Source: an uncultured Bacteroidales bacterium (GTDB lineage: Bacteria > Bacteroidota > Bacteroidia > Bacteroidales > P3). Taken from it: a DNA stretch of 64,000 nt. The stretch's first letter is position 1; each line of letters begins with the position of its first letter. The notes under the pieces were generated by a model. That model was not told the origin of the DNA. It did not search any database and saw nothing but the letters and a program-made list of their open reading frames with translations. Both the position numbers and the translations under genes were made by a program. The stretch is taken from the NCBI GenBank assembly GCA_900316055.1, contig ONBK01000003.1:62001-126000 (forward strand). Reading direction: 5' to 3'. This document shows positions 8,545 to 16,485 of the stretch, one piece after another.

Positions 8545-9381
8545 TCAAGCAGTCAAACCTGCCTGACCGCAAGGGAACGGCCTTGAGCACCGCTGAAATA
8601 AAATCAAATCCTGCGAAAAATCAAGCATTTCGTTGATGGCAGTTTCAATGCCTTCGTGGTCGACATCCGTGGTGACGCGGTCGGCATGTTTTTTGACGCT
8701 CTCGTCGGCATTGCCCATCGCCACCCCTATGCCGGCCCATTCCAGCATCTCGATGTCGTTGGCTCCGTCACCGAAAGCCAGCGTCTCTTCCTGACGGATG
8801 CCGAAATGCTGGCAGATGGCTTCCATACCGCGTGCCTTGCTGTTGTCGTGGGCTACGATGTCGGTGAAGTAGGGGTGCCAGCGAGGCAGTCGGCAGTGGG
8901 GGAGGAGGGCTGCGACTTCGCTGTCCATCTCACCGGGCATGATGGCAATGATCTGATAGACGGTCTCGGAACGCATGGCATCGATAGGGACTACTGGTGG
9001 CATCTCAAACTCCAGCTGGTTACGCAGCTTGAGTCCCACCTCGTTGGGTTGGGCGAGGAACATGTTGTCTTTGGTAAAGACCATGGTGCAAAGGTGACGC
9101 TCTTTCGCCAGATCGAGCCATCGTTGCAACTCCTCGTCGCGGATGGGATTGCTTAATAGTGTTGAACCATTCGCCATTACCAGTCCTCCGTTCATGGTGA
9201 TCATCCCTTCGAAGCTGACAGGCATCTTGGGGATCAGCACTTCGGGACGACCGGTGGAGAGGAAGGTGCGCACACCTGCTTTGTGCAGTTGCTCGAAGGC
9301 CCGCTCGGTGCCCTTCGACACACGGTGGGTCTCGAAACTCAGCAACGTGCCGTCTATATCAAAAAAAGCCGCTTTTATCAT
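8545..9381 (-). CDS. HAD-superfamily hydrolase, Cof-type phosphatase
   Basis: A 278-residue haloacid-dehalogenase phosphatase of the Cof type: motif I FFDIDGTLLS near the start, motif II STGRP near residue 42, a conserved Lys in AHDNSKARGMEAI, and motif IV FGDGANDIEML near residue 213. Such enzymes dephosphorylate sugar phosphates, flavin mononucleotide or pyridoxal phosphate; the substrate is not readable. The last ~15 residues (RCSRPFPCGQAGLTA) are encoded by a copy of the GC-rich hairpin element at 8550-8617, so the repeat supplies the C-terminus and stop. Confidence 0.88.
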   Translation of the reverse strand: MIKAAFFDIDGTLLSFETHRVSKGTERAFEQLHKAGVRTFLSTGRPEVLIPKMPVSFEGMITMNGGLVMANGSTLLSNPIRDEELQRWLDLAKERHLCTMVFTKDNMFLAQPNEVGLKLRNQLEFEMPPVVPIDAMRSETVYQIIAIMPGEMDSEVAALLPHCRLPRWHPYFTDIVAHDNSKARGMEAICQHFGIRQEETLAFGDGANDIEMLEWAGIGVAMGNADESVKKHADRVTTDVDHEGIETAINEMLDFSQDLILFQRCSRPFPCGQAGLTA

Positions 9382-9384
9382 TTA

Positions 9385-9953
9385 ACTCTCAACTATTATC
9401 TATTATCTATTATCTCTTATCTTTAAACTTTAAACTTTAAACTTTGACCGTTATATTATGGATACACTTCGTGTAGAAATCCTTCAAAATCAGTTCAAAA
9501 TCAGTAAAAATATTTTCTAAGATTTTCTATTAGATTTTTCTAAAATTTCTAGCCTTTAGGCTATCCCAAACTTTAAACTTTAAACGTTAAACTTTAAACG
9601 TTACACAATGACCTCTGGTCACGGCCTGCGACCTTGTGGAGCAAACCACTAACCACTAACCGTTATCTATTATCTATTATCTATTATCTATTATCTATTA
9701 TCTATTATCTCTTATCTTTAAACTTTAACCTTTAAACTTTAACCTTTCTGCCTGACCTCTGGTCACGGCCTGCGACCTTGTGGAGCAAACCACTAACCAC
9801 TAACCGTTATCTATTATCTATTATCTCTTATCTTTAATCTTTAAACTTTAAACTTTAACCGTTAACCGTTACCACCACTCTTATCTTTAACCTTTAACCG
9901 TTAACCGTTAACCGTTACCACCACTCTTATCTTTAACCTTTAACCTTTAACCT
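9385..9953. repeat. repeat-filled intergenic region (heptamers, palindromic element, GC-rich element)
   Basis: No gene is visible in these 569 bases. They hold runs of 7-bp-period units (TATTATC, TTTAAAC, CGTTAAC types), one full paired-hairpin element at 9460-9567, and two copies of the GC-rich element (about 9608-9650 and 9748-9793: GACC-TCT-GGTC hairpin, then GCGACCTTGTGGAGCAAACC). The last heptamers run directly into the 3' end of the permease gene. Confidence 0.9.
9460..9567. repeat. paired-hairpin palindromic element, copy 1
   Basis: The left end GGATACACTTCGTGTAGAAAT folds as TACAC-TTC-GTGTA; the right end ATTTCTAGCCTTTAGGCTATCC folds as TAGCC-TTTA-GGCTA. The outer flanks GGATA/TATCC and AGAAAT/ATTTCT are complementary, and the AT-rich middle with recurring AAAATC/GATTTT motifs is also roughly complementary across the centre, so the whole unit is an imperfect palindrome. 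Confidence 0.9.
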
Positions 9954-10856
9954 TTAACCGTTACCACCACCCTTAACTCTCCTCAGTTGCCACGCGTTCC
10001 ATAGATTCTGCCAGACGCTGTAGAAAGCCATAAACACTGACGATAGGGGTGAGTAGAGGAAGGTGTTGACCATCCAGATGCCCATGGCGGAATTTTTCTG
10101 TCCCATCATCTGTGCACCTCCGATAATGTCATGGTAGCGACGCCCGTATTTTCGTCCAAACCAGAATTGGAAGATGCAGAATAGCAGCGACAGGGAGCTT
10201 AGCCAGATGATGTTGGACCATTGGCCTTCACCTTGTGTCAGGATGTAGTGGATGGTCTGTCCGAGGGTGAGCAGCAGCGCAATGGCCCATATATAGTAGC
10301 TCCAGTTGGTGCGTTTGGCCAGCACGTCGTTCACCTTGGGCAGCCATATCTGCAGTATCAGTGCCAAGAAGAAGGGCAGGGCCAGCACACTGCCGATTTT
10401 GGCCATCATCAGCATATAGGAGTTGACCAGGGAGAGTTCGGGATGGTCACCAATCAGGGTGAAGACAACGGGGGTCACCACAGCCATGGAGATATTGCCC
10501 ACGATGGCGAAGGTGGTCACCCTCTCGCGGTTGGCACCCAGCATGCATGCCACCACTGTCGATGAGGCCGCTACGGGGGTCAGGGCGCCCATCATCACTC
10601 CTTCAGCGATAATCTTGTCGACTCCGCAGAGGGAGAGTACTGCGAAGAGTCCCACGCCTACAACAATCTGGTAGACAATCAGGCCCAAGTCGAACATGGT
10701 GGGACGGAGATGTCTGATGTCCACAGCCACGAAAGAGAGCAGCAGAATGGAGAAGATGAGGATGGGGACGAGAAAAGAGAGGCTGACACAGTGGTCGTGC
10801 AGCAGGAAACCAAGGACGATGGCGACGGGGAGTACGTATTGTTTGAATTTGGCCAT
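9954..10856 (-). CDS. BASS-type (bile acid:sodium symporter-like) permease
   Basis: A 300-residue integral membrane protein with about nine or ten hydrophobic helices. The central stretch GALTPVAASSTVVACMLG followed by VTTFAIVGNISMAVVTPVVF resembles the paired broken-helix signatures of the BASS (SBF) fold. These are inner-membrane Na+-coupled carriers of organic anions; the substrate is unknown. The C-terminal residues RRVKGGGNG are encoded by the adjoining heptamer repeat, so the repeat defines the end of the protein. It begins 5 bases after the stop of the purine nucleoside phosphorylase gene on the same strand and is likely co-transcribed with it, which might hint at a nucleoside- or base-related cargo (inference only). 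Confidence 0.7.
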   Translation of the reverse strand: MAKFKQYVLPVAIVLGFLLHDHCVSLSFLVPILIFSILLLSFVAVDIRHLRPTMFDLGLIVYQIVVGVGLFAVLSLCGVDKIIAEGVMMGALTPVAASSTVVACMLGANRERVTTFAIVGNISMAVVTPVVFTLIGDHPELSLVNSYMLMMAKIGSVLALPFFLALILQIWLPKVNDVLAKRTNWSYYIWAIALLLTLGQTIHYILTQGEGQWSNIIWLSSLSLLFCIFQFWFGRKYGRRYHDIIGGAQMMGQKNSAMGIWMVNTFLYSPLSSVFMAFYSVWQNLWNAWQLRRVKGGGNG

Positions 10857-10861
10857 AGGGG

Positions 10862-11680
10862 TTAGAGTCGGTGGATGATTTGAGAGAAGAGTAATGTCAT
10901 CTTGTCGGCAGCCTGGTCAGCGGCACGCACCACATCGCCACCGTCGTTCACCGTTCCGTTGCCGAGGTCGGCCGACTGGTTGGTGATGACACTCATGCCG
11001 AAAACTTCCATGCCGCAGTGACGGGCCACGATGACCTCGGGCACCGTCGACATCCCGCAGGCATCGCCCCCGATGATGCGGTACATGCGGTATTCAGCAC
11101 GTGTCTCATAGGTGGGACCTGTACCGGCCACATAGACCCCCTCACGGAGCGTGAGACCCAGTTTGGTGGCCTCCTGTAGCGCAATGTTGCGCAGGCGCAG
11201 GCTGTAGGGTTCTGTCATATCGGGGAAACGGGGACCGAACTCCTCCTTGTTGGGACCAATCAAGGGATTGGGCATGAAGTTGATATGGTCGGTGATAATC
11301 ATGAGGTCGCCCACCTTGTAGTCGGGATTCACGGCACCGGCAGCATTGCTCACCAGCACCGTCCGGACGCCCATCAGGGCAAAGACCCGCATGGGGTAGG
11401 TCACCTCCTCCATGGTGTATCCCTCGTAGTAGTGGAAGCGTCCCTGCATGGCCATCACACTCTTGCCTCCAAGGATACCCACAATCAGGTTGCTTTTGTG
11501 CCCCACTGCGGTAGAGACTTTGAAATGCGGTATCTCGGAGTAGGGAATCGTCAGTGGATTCTCAATCTGCTCTGCCAGTTTCCCCAGTCCGCTGCCCAGC
11601 ACGATGACCGTCTCGGGCATCTGCCAACCGCACTCCACGATGCGCCCTTTCAAAAATTCCGCTGTCTCGTTGTAATTCAT
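10862..11680 (-). CDS. purine nucleoside phosphorylase (trimeric, PNP-I)
   Basis: The 272-residue product matches the trimeric PNP family: the phosphate-binding VLGSGLGKLA near residue 28, GRFHYYEGY near residue 80, NAAGAVNPDY near residue 112, the base-binding segment YVAGTGPTYETRAEYRM near 185-200 and GMSVITNQSADLG near 225. It cleaves inosine/guanosine-type nucleosides with phosphate to give the base and ribose-1-phosphate in cytoplasmic purine salvage. Length is normal and there is no repeat insertion. The permease gene follows 5 bases later. Confidence 0.93.
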   Translation of the reverse strand: MNYNETAEFLKGRIVECGWQMPETVIVLGSGLGKLAEQIENPLTIPYSEIPHFKVSTAVGHKSNLIVGILGGKSVMAMQGRFHYYEGYTMEEVTYPMRVFALMGVRTVLVSNAAGAVNPDYKVGDLMIITDHINFMPNPLIGPNKEEFGPRFPDMTEPYSLRLRNIALQEATKLGLTLREGVYVAGTGPTYETRAEYRMYRIIGGDACGMSTVPEVIVARHCGMEVFGMSVITNQSADLGNGTVNDGGDVVRAADQAADKMTLLFSQIIHRL

Positions 11681-12145
11681 ACCCTTTAAAATCTTTAACC
11701 TTTAACCTTTAAACTTTAAACTTTAACCGTTAACCGTTACCACCACTCTCAACTCTTAACTCTCAACTCTTATCTTTAAACTTTAAACTTTAAACTTTAA
11801 CCTTTAAACTTTAACCTTTAAACTTTAACCTTTAAACTTTAAACTTTAACCGTTCTGCCTGACCTCTGGTCACGGCCTGCGGGAGTTTCAGAAATGAGCG
11901 CAGAAAGTGTTTACATTTTTTGCCGAGTGCAAGAAACGTAGATGAAATCACGCAAGCTAGGTGTTGTGCAGAGGACTGGAGCAAACTATTATCTCTTATC
12001 TATTATCTTTAAACTTTAAACTTTAAACTTTAACCTTTAACCTTTAACCTTTAACCTTTAAACTTTAACCTTTAACCTTTAACCTTTAACCTTTAACCTT
12101 TCTGCCTGCTTTGCAGGCCTTGAGCACCGTTGAATTAAATTTAAT
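11681..12145. repeat. repeat-filled intergenic region
   Basis: I see no gene here. The region is dominated by TTTAAAC/TTTAACC heptamers with a GC-rich element at about 11855-11985. That copy departs from the usual sequence after GGCCTGCG and carries a longer insert before ending in GGAGCAAAC. A partial copy of the same family (about 12110-12155, with GGCCTTGAGCACC) overlaps the 3' end of the next gene. Confidence 0.85.
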
Positions 12146-12694
12146 CTAGCGAAAAACCTTTATCTGCTCTATCCTTTTCTGTATTTCCGCAGCTCTTTCG
12201 TACTCCTCGTTTTCCTCGCAACGCTTCAATTCCTCCTCCAATTCCTCGATTGAATTCTCACCTTTCACCTTTGACCTTTCACCTTCCACTCCCTCCATCC
12301 TCACTCCGGTCTCCTCTATCACGCTCTCCGCCATCATGATGGGACAGTCGGCAAGGAGTGCCAGCGTGATGGCATCGGAAGCGCGGCTGTCGAAATCGCG
12401 GCTATTGAAGCCATCGGTCATGTGCAGCGTGGCGTAGAAGATACCCTCGCACATGCGGTCAATGCTCACCTCTTTCAGCCCAAGCCCATATTCCTCCATC
12501 ACGTGCATCATCAGTTCGTGGGTCATCGGACGGCGAGTCTTCACCTCCTCCTTGGCCAGCAGGATGCCCTGTGCCTCGTGGGCACCGATGAAGATGGGCA
12601 CCTGGATGCCGCTTTCAGGCTCGCAAAGCATCAGAATATAGCTGCCGCTCTGCGACATCCCGCTCTGTATCGTCAATGGAAAAACCCGTTTCAT
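12146..12694 (-). CDS. DUF151 bifunctional-nuclease-family protein with UVR motif
   Basis: Residues 1-135 match the DUF151/BFN domain (YILMLCEPESGIQVPIFIG, EAQGILLAKE, FDSRASDAITLALLADCPIMM). A C-terminal UVR-type helical hairpin follows (about 152-180, EEELKRCEENEEYERAAEIQKRI), which in UvrB/UvrC mediates protein contact. Family members have reported nuclease activity, but the role in Bacteroidota is not settled. The linker between the two domains (VEGERSKVKGENS) is encoded by a GGTGAAA-type heptamer tract (about 12256-12288), an in-frame repeat insertion at a domain boundary. The C-terminus abuts a GC-rich element. Confidence 0.85.
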   Translation of the reverse strand: MKRVFPLTIQSGMSQSGSYILMLCEPESGIQVPIFIGAHEAQGILLAKEEVKTRRPMTHELMMHVMEEYGLGLKEVSIDRMCEGIFYATLHMTDGFNSRDFDSRASDAITLALLADCPIMMAESVIEETGVRMEGVEGERSKVKGENSIEELEEELKRCEENEEYERAAEIQKRIEQIKVFR

Positions 12695-12773
12695 GAATAT
12701 TATTGAAAATTGATAATTGAGAATTGAAAATTAACAACGCGCCAGCTTATCTTTAAACTTTAAACTTTAAACT

Positions 12774-13403
12774 TTAAACTTTAAACGTTACTAAGTATTC
12801 GGCTAGTTTTTTTACGGCGAGGCCGCGGTGGCTGATGCTGTTCTTCACCTCCAATGGCATCTCGGCAAAACTCACCGCAAAACGGTCGGGCATAAACACC
12901 GGGTCGTAACCGAAGCCCTCGCCATTCGAATGCCTCTCGGTCAGTATCTGTCCGTCTACTCTCCCCTCAAAAAACTTTTCACCTCCTTTCACTCCCTCAA
13001 TTAAACATATCACTGTCCGGAAGCAGGCTTTGCGGTTCTTTTCTCCGTCAAGGGCTCCCAACAACTTGTCGATGTTGTCATCAAAGGAACAGTGCTCTCC
13101 GGCGAAACGTGCCGAATAAACTCCTGGGGCACCACCAAGGGCTTCCACCTCGAGTCCTGTATCGTCTGCAAACACCCCGTCGAAGGAGTTCTTCATTCTG
13201 AATTCCTCAGTCTTAATCCTATCCAATACCCATTCCGCCTTCTGTTGAGCATTCCCCTCCAGCGTGTCGGCCGTCTCGGGAATCTCGCCTTCCAGCCCGG
13301 CTTCTGCCAGCGATACAATCTCAATATCTTTCACGTCCGAAAGGGCAGCTCGAACCTCGGTTAGCTTATGCTTGTTGTTGGTGGCAAAAATCAGTCGTCG
13401 CAT
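12774..13403 (-). CDS. rdgB: XTP/dITP pyrophosphatase (RdgB/HAM1 family)
   Basis: A 209-residue protein with the N-terminal FATNNKHKLTEVRAAL motif that binds the triphosphate, FADDTGLEVEALGGAPGVYSARFAGE in the middle, GFGYDPVFMPD near residue 170, and SHRGLAVKKL at the C-terminus. It hydrolyses non-canonical purine triphosphates (ITP, XTP) to monophosphates, cleaning the nucleotide pool. The short segment EEFRMKNS just before the FADDTG motif is encoded by gaattca-like units (about 13188-13209) and may be another repeat-derived insertion in a loop. The 3' end lies at a TTTAAAC heptamer run. Confidence 0.93.
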   Translation of the reverse strand: MRRLIFATNNKHKLTEVRAALSDVKDIEIVSLAEAGLEGEIPETADTLEGNAQQKAEWVLDRIKTEEFRMKNSFDGVFADDTGLEVEALGGAPGVYSARFAGEHCSFDDNIDKLLGALDGEKNRKACFRTVICLIEGVKGGEKFFEGRVDGQILTERHSNGEGFGYDPVFMPDRFAVSFAEMPLEVKNSISHRGLAVKKLAEYLVTFKV

Positions 13404-13423
13404 AGATACATAATATTTAATGT

Positions 13424-14239
13424 CTACTTGCTTTCGTTCTTTTCTTCCTGTCGAGCGAGGGCGCTGCGGAGGTGCTCGGTAGTGTTTTTGAATTTCAAAG
13501 TGTGTGGATTGTCGGGGAGTTTCTCTTGCAGGCCTTCGAGCACCATATCATAGTAGTCGATACTACCCGGGTCACGCGGGTCGATCAAAGGACGGGTGTT
13601 GAAGGGCTTGTAGAGGGCGATAAGGGTGGCAAGTGAGCCTCTGTTCTCCTCGATGAAGTGGCAGACGTACTCTTGCTGCTCAATGAAAAGGGTGCGGTAG
13701 ATAGAGTCGGTCACCGCCCGTTTGGCATCGAACTGCTTCTGCGTGATGGCATTGACCATCAGCAGACTATCGTAACGGTTGGCAGTGTCCACGATGTCTT
13801 TCAGGGCCCATGAGCCGTCATTGTAGAACTCCTGCATCTGCCACAGGAGGACGCTCTCGGGCGAGCCGGAGACGTTGTAGCTCAACGAGAGGTTGCCCCA
13901 CTGTCCCTGCACATTGACGGTCTCCCCGAGGTCGGGAAGCAGCACCACGAAGTCGTTATCGGTGCTGTGGAGGTTGTAGAGACTGCGGTAGGACAGGGTA
14001 TGGGCATAACGGAAATGCCCCTTGTCATCAAGTTGAATAGAGTCAACGAACGCAGAGCCATCGGGTGTCATCTCCTCCAGCCAGAGGCGCTGTCCAGCAC
14101 CCCCTTGTATGGTTCCCTCAAGGGCAAAATCAGTCTTGGGGTCGAACTCTTGTGAATCCGTGCTGCTCTTACAACCCACTGCCACAATCGACAGCATCAA
14201 TACCGAAACAATAACTCGAATCTTCATAATTATTATCAT
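13424..14239 (-). CDS. DUF4369-type lipoprotein
   Basis: The protein has up to 271 residues; ATG at the fifth codon (MKIRVIVSVLML) is the more likely start, giving a lipoprotein signal peptide with a lipobox ending VAVGC. Residues ~35-130 have a beta-rich pattern (FALEGTIQGGAGQRLWLEE, DSIQLDDKGHFRYA) that fits DUF4369, a domain common in Bacteroidota lipoproteins and often attached to thioredoxin-like domains. No CxxC thioredoxin motif is present. The second half is helical. It is probably anchored to the outer membrane facing the periplasm; its function is unknown. The gene begins just downstream of a palindromic element. Confidence 0.75.
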   Translation of the reverse strand: MIIIMKIRVIVSVLMLSIVAVGCKSSTDSQEFDPKTDFALEGTIQGGAGQRLWLEEMTPDGSAFVDSIQLDDKGHFRYAHTLSYRSLYNLHSTDNDFVVLLPDLGETVNVQGQWGNLSLSYNVSGSPESVLLWQMQEFYNDGSWALKDIVDTANRYDSLLMVNAITQKQFDAKRAVTDSIYRTLFIEQQEYVCHFIEENRGSLATLIALYKPFNTRPLIDPRDPGSIDYYDMVLEGLQEKLPDNPHTLKFKNTTEHLRSALARQEEKNESK

Positions 14240-14244
14240 TTATT

Positions 14245-14351
14245 GGATATGCTTCGCATAGAAATCCCTCAAAATCAAATAAAATTATAATAAAATTTTC
14301 TATGGTTTTTCTATAGGATTTTTTCTAAGATTTCTTGCCGCAGGCAATCCC
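14245..14351. repeat. paired-hairpin palindromic element, copy 2
   Basis: The left hairpin GGATATGCTTCGCATAGAAAT (TATGC-TTC-GCATA) and right hairpin ATTTCTTGCCGCAGGCAATCC (TTGCC-GCA-GGCAA) bracket an AT-rich middle. Relative to copy 1 both stems changed sequence but kept pairing. The rest of the gap to aroC (14352-14410) is heptamer repeat. Confidence 0.9.
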
Positions 14352-14410
14352 ACTCTTCTCTTTTATCTCTAATCTCTTATCTTTAAACGTTAAACTTTAA
14401 ACGTTAAACT

Positions 14411-15397
14411 TTACAAAAGAAAATCCGCCATTACCAACGCCGCCATCGCCTCAACCACCACTGCGGCACGGGGTACCTGATAGCGGTCGTGACGGCCGGA
14501 GATTTGCAGGGTTCGCAGTCCGCCATCAGCGGTGAGACATTCGACAGGCTGGGGAAGGGTAGGCACAGGGTGAAAGGCCACTCGGAACTCTACAGGCATG
14601 CCGTTACTGATGCCCCCCTGCACCCCTCCACAATGATTTGTCAAGGTGAGAGGTGAAAGGTGAGAGGTGAAAGGTTGGATTTCTTCTGTTTCACCTTTCA
14701 CCTTTGACCTTTCACCTTTCCACCGGTCTATATACTCGCTTCCCATCATCTCTGCCGCTTTGAATCCGGCACCCATCTCGAAGCCTATGGCCGAGGGGAT
14801 GGACATCATGGCGAAAGCCAGGTGAGCGTTCAGTTTGTCGAAGATGGGTTCACCCACGCCTGCCGGCAGTCCTGTGATGCGACAACTCACAACGCCCCCA
14901 AAGGTGTCAGATAGAGGTTCATTTGTTTCACCTTTCACCTTTAACCTTTCACCTTCAGAGAAGGCTTGGATTTCGATGGGTGCGATGATCTGCTTGGCGA
15001 TGGCTCCAGCCACCACACGGACCACGGTCTCACGAGCCGAGGCGCGACCGCCACCGCGGTGGTCACGGATGCTATATTTCTGCTGGTAGGTGTAGTCGGC
15101 ATGGCCCGGGCGGTAGCAGTCGACCAGTTGGTCGTAGTCTTCCGAGCGGGTGTTCTTGTTGCGGATGGTGAAGGCGATAGGTGTGCCGAGAGTGACCCCG
15201 TCCTTGAGTCCGGAGAGCCACTCTATCTCGTCTTCCTCCTGCCGCAAGGCTCCCTGCCTCCTGCGGGCGAGGTCAGTCTTGATGGCATCCAAGTCGAGAC
15301 GAATGCCTGACGGGCAGCCGTCTATAATGCCACCTACGGCGAGTCCGTGGGACTCGCCGTAGGTCGTCAGTCTGAACTTCGTTCCAAACGTATTCAT
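14411..15397 (-). CDS. aroC: chorismate synthase with two repeat-encoded insertions
   Basis: The 328-residue product carries chorismate synthase signatures: GESHGLAVGGIIDGCP near the N-terminus, RPGHADYTYQQKY, DHRGGGRASARET, HCGGVQGGISNGMPV and the C-terminal RHDRCQ-like segment here read as GRHDRYQVPRAAVVVEAM. It converts EPSP to chorismate with reduced FMN, the last shared step of aromatic biosynthesis. Two inserted segments are encoded by GGTGAAA/TTTCACC heptamers: one near residue 150 (EGERLKVKGETNE, 14926-14957) and one near 225-255, where two oppositely oriented tracts (14644-14675 and 14689-14721) frame a short spacer. Even with the inserts it is shorter than typical (~355), so loops elsewhere must be reduced. 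Confidence 0.93.
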   Translation of the reverse strand: MNTFGTKFRLTTYGESHGLAVGGIIDGCPSGIRLDLDAIKTDLARRRQGALRQEEDEIEWLSGLKDGVTLGTPIAFTIRNKNTRSEDYDQLVDCYRPGHADYTYQQKYSIRDHRGGGRASARETVVRVVAGAIAKQIIAPIEIQAFSEGERLKVKGETNEPLSDTFGGVVSCRITGLPAGVGEPIFDKLNAHLAFAMMSIPSAIGFEMGAGFKAAEMMGSEYIDRWKGERSKVKGETEEIQPFTSHLSPLTLTNHCGGVQGGISNGMPVEFRVAFHPVPTLPQPVECLTADGGLRTLQISGRHDRYQVPRAAVVVEAMAALVMADFLL

Positions 15398-15710
15398 ACT
15401 TCTTATCTCCTTTCCTCTTGGCTCCTTATCTTTCTGCCTGACCTTTGGTCACGGCCTGCGACCTTGTGGAGCAAACCGTTATTTAATTGATATGCTTCGC
15501 ATAGAAATCTTTCAAAATCAGTAAAGATTTTCTGAGATTTTCTTTTAGATTTTTCTAGGATTTCTTGCCGTAGGCAATCCCGAATCTTTAACCTATAACC
15601 TTTAAACGTTAACCGTTAACCTTTAAAAGGTTATTGGTTATAGGTTATTGACGCTTGCGCAACACGACCGCGGCAGCCTTCTTTAAACTTTAAACGTTAA
15701 ACTTTAAACT
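15398..15710. repeat. repeat-filled intergenic region with palindromic element copy 3
   Basis: There is no gene here. From left to right: a GC-rich element (15434-15477, TGACC-TTT-GGTCA hairpin), a paired-hairpin element (15488-15581, left TATGC-TTC-GCATA, right TTGCC-GTA-GGCAA, the shortest copy at about 94 bp), then heptamers, and a GACCGCGGCAGCC motif at about 15667 that recurs in later spacers. Confidence 0.88.
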
Positions 15711-16403
15711 TTATTTCGGATTAATCTCCAGCAGTTCTACCTCGAAGATAAGGGTCGAACCAGCGGGGATGTCACCCATATCGCGGGTACCGTAGCCGAG
15801 GTTGTAGGGGATGTAGAGGATGTACTTCGAACCCTCGTCCATAAGCTGCAGACCCTCGGTCCAGCCAGGGATGACCTGATTCAGCGGGAAGGTCAGAGGC
15901 TCGCCACGGTCGATGCTGCTGTCGAACTTCTTGCCGTCAATCAGTGTGCCGGTGTAGTGCACCTTCACGCGGTCGGTGGCTTTCGGATGCTTGCCGTTGC
16001 CCTCTTTCACCTTGCGGTATTTCAGGCCGCTCTTGGTGGTGTAGACGGACTTGTTGTTGCTGATTTCCTTCATGAACTGCTCGCCTTTCTCGATGTTCTC
16101 GCGAGCAACGGGGTTTTTGCTGGCCTCTTGCTCCATCTGGCGACGTTCGAATTCCTTCTGGAAACGTTGCAGCAGGGGGAAGGCCTGCTGGTCGTTGAGA
16201 CGGCTCTGGGCGTTGGCGGCGTCAATCAGGGCCTGACCGGCAATGCGGGCATCGATGCCGAGTTGCTGCTGCTCCCAGTTGCGGAAGATGTCGCGACCGA
16301 TGGCATAGGAAGCCGAGTCGTTAAAACTCTTCAGTTCCACATTCTGCGCACAGACAGTGCCCGTCATAGCACACACTGCCAAGAATAAAAATGTCTTCTT
16401 CAT
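15711..16403 (-). CDS. FKBP-type peptidyl-prolyl isomerase, exported
   Basis: A 230-residue protein: signal peptide (MKKTFLFLAVCAMTGTVCA), an N-terminal helical FKBP_N-like dimerisation region (about 25-115, SYAIGRDIFRNWEQQQLG) and a C-terminal FKBP domain (about 125-228) with the active-site pattern VKVHYTGTLIDGKKFDSS, PLTFPLNQVIPGWTEGLQLM and YGTRDMGDIPAGSTLIFEVELL. It belongs to the FkpA/Mip group of periplasmic prolyl isomerases/chaperones that assist folding of envelope proteins. No repeat insertions are visible; the flanks are heptamer tracts. Confidence 0.92.
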   Translation of the reverse strand: MKKTFLFLAVCAMTGTVCAQNVELKSFNDSASYAIGRDIFRNWEQQQLGIDARIAGQALIDAANAQSRLNDQQAFPLLQRFQKEFERRQMEQEASKNPVARENIEKGEQFMKEISNNKSVYTTKSGLKYRKVKEGNGKHPKATDRVKVHYTGTLIDGKKFDSSIDRGEPLTFPLNQVIPGWTEGLQLMDEGSKYILYIPYNLGYGTRDMGDIPAGSTLIFEVELLEINPK

Positions 16404-16485
16404 CCTACTTATCTACTTATCTTTAACCGTTAAACTTTAACCTTTAAACTTTTAACTTTAAACCTTAAACTTTAAACTTTAAACT

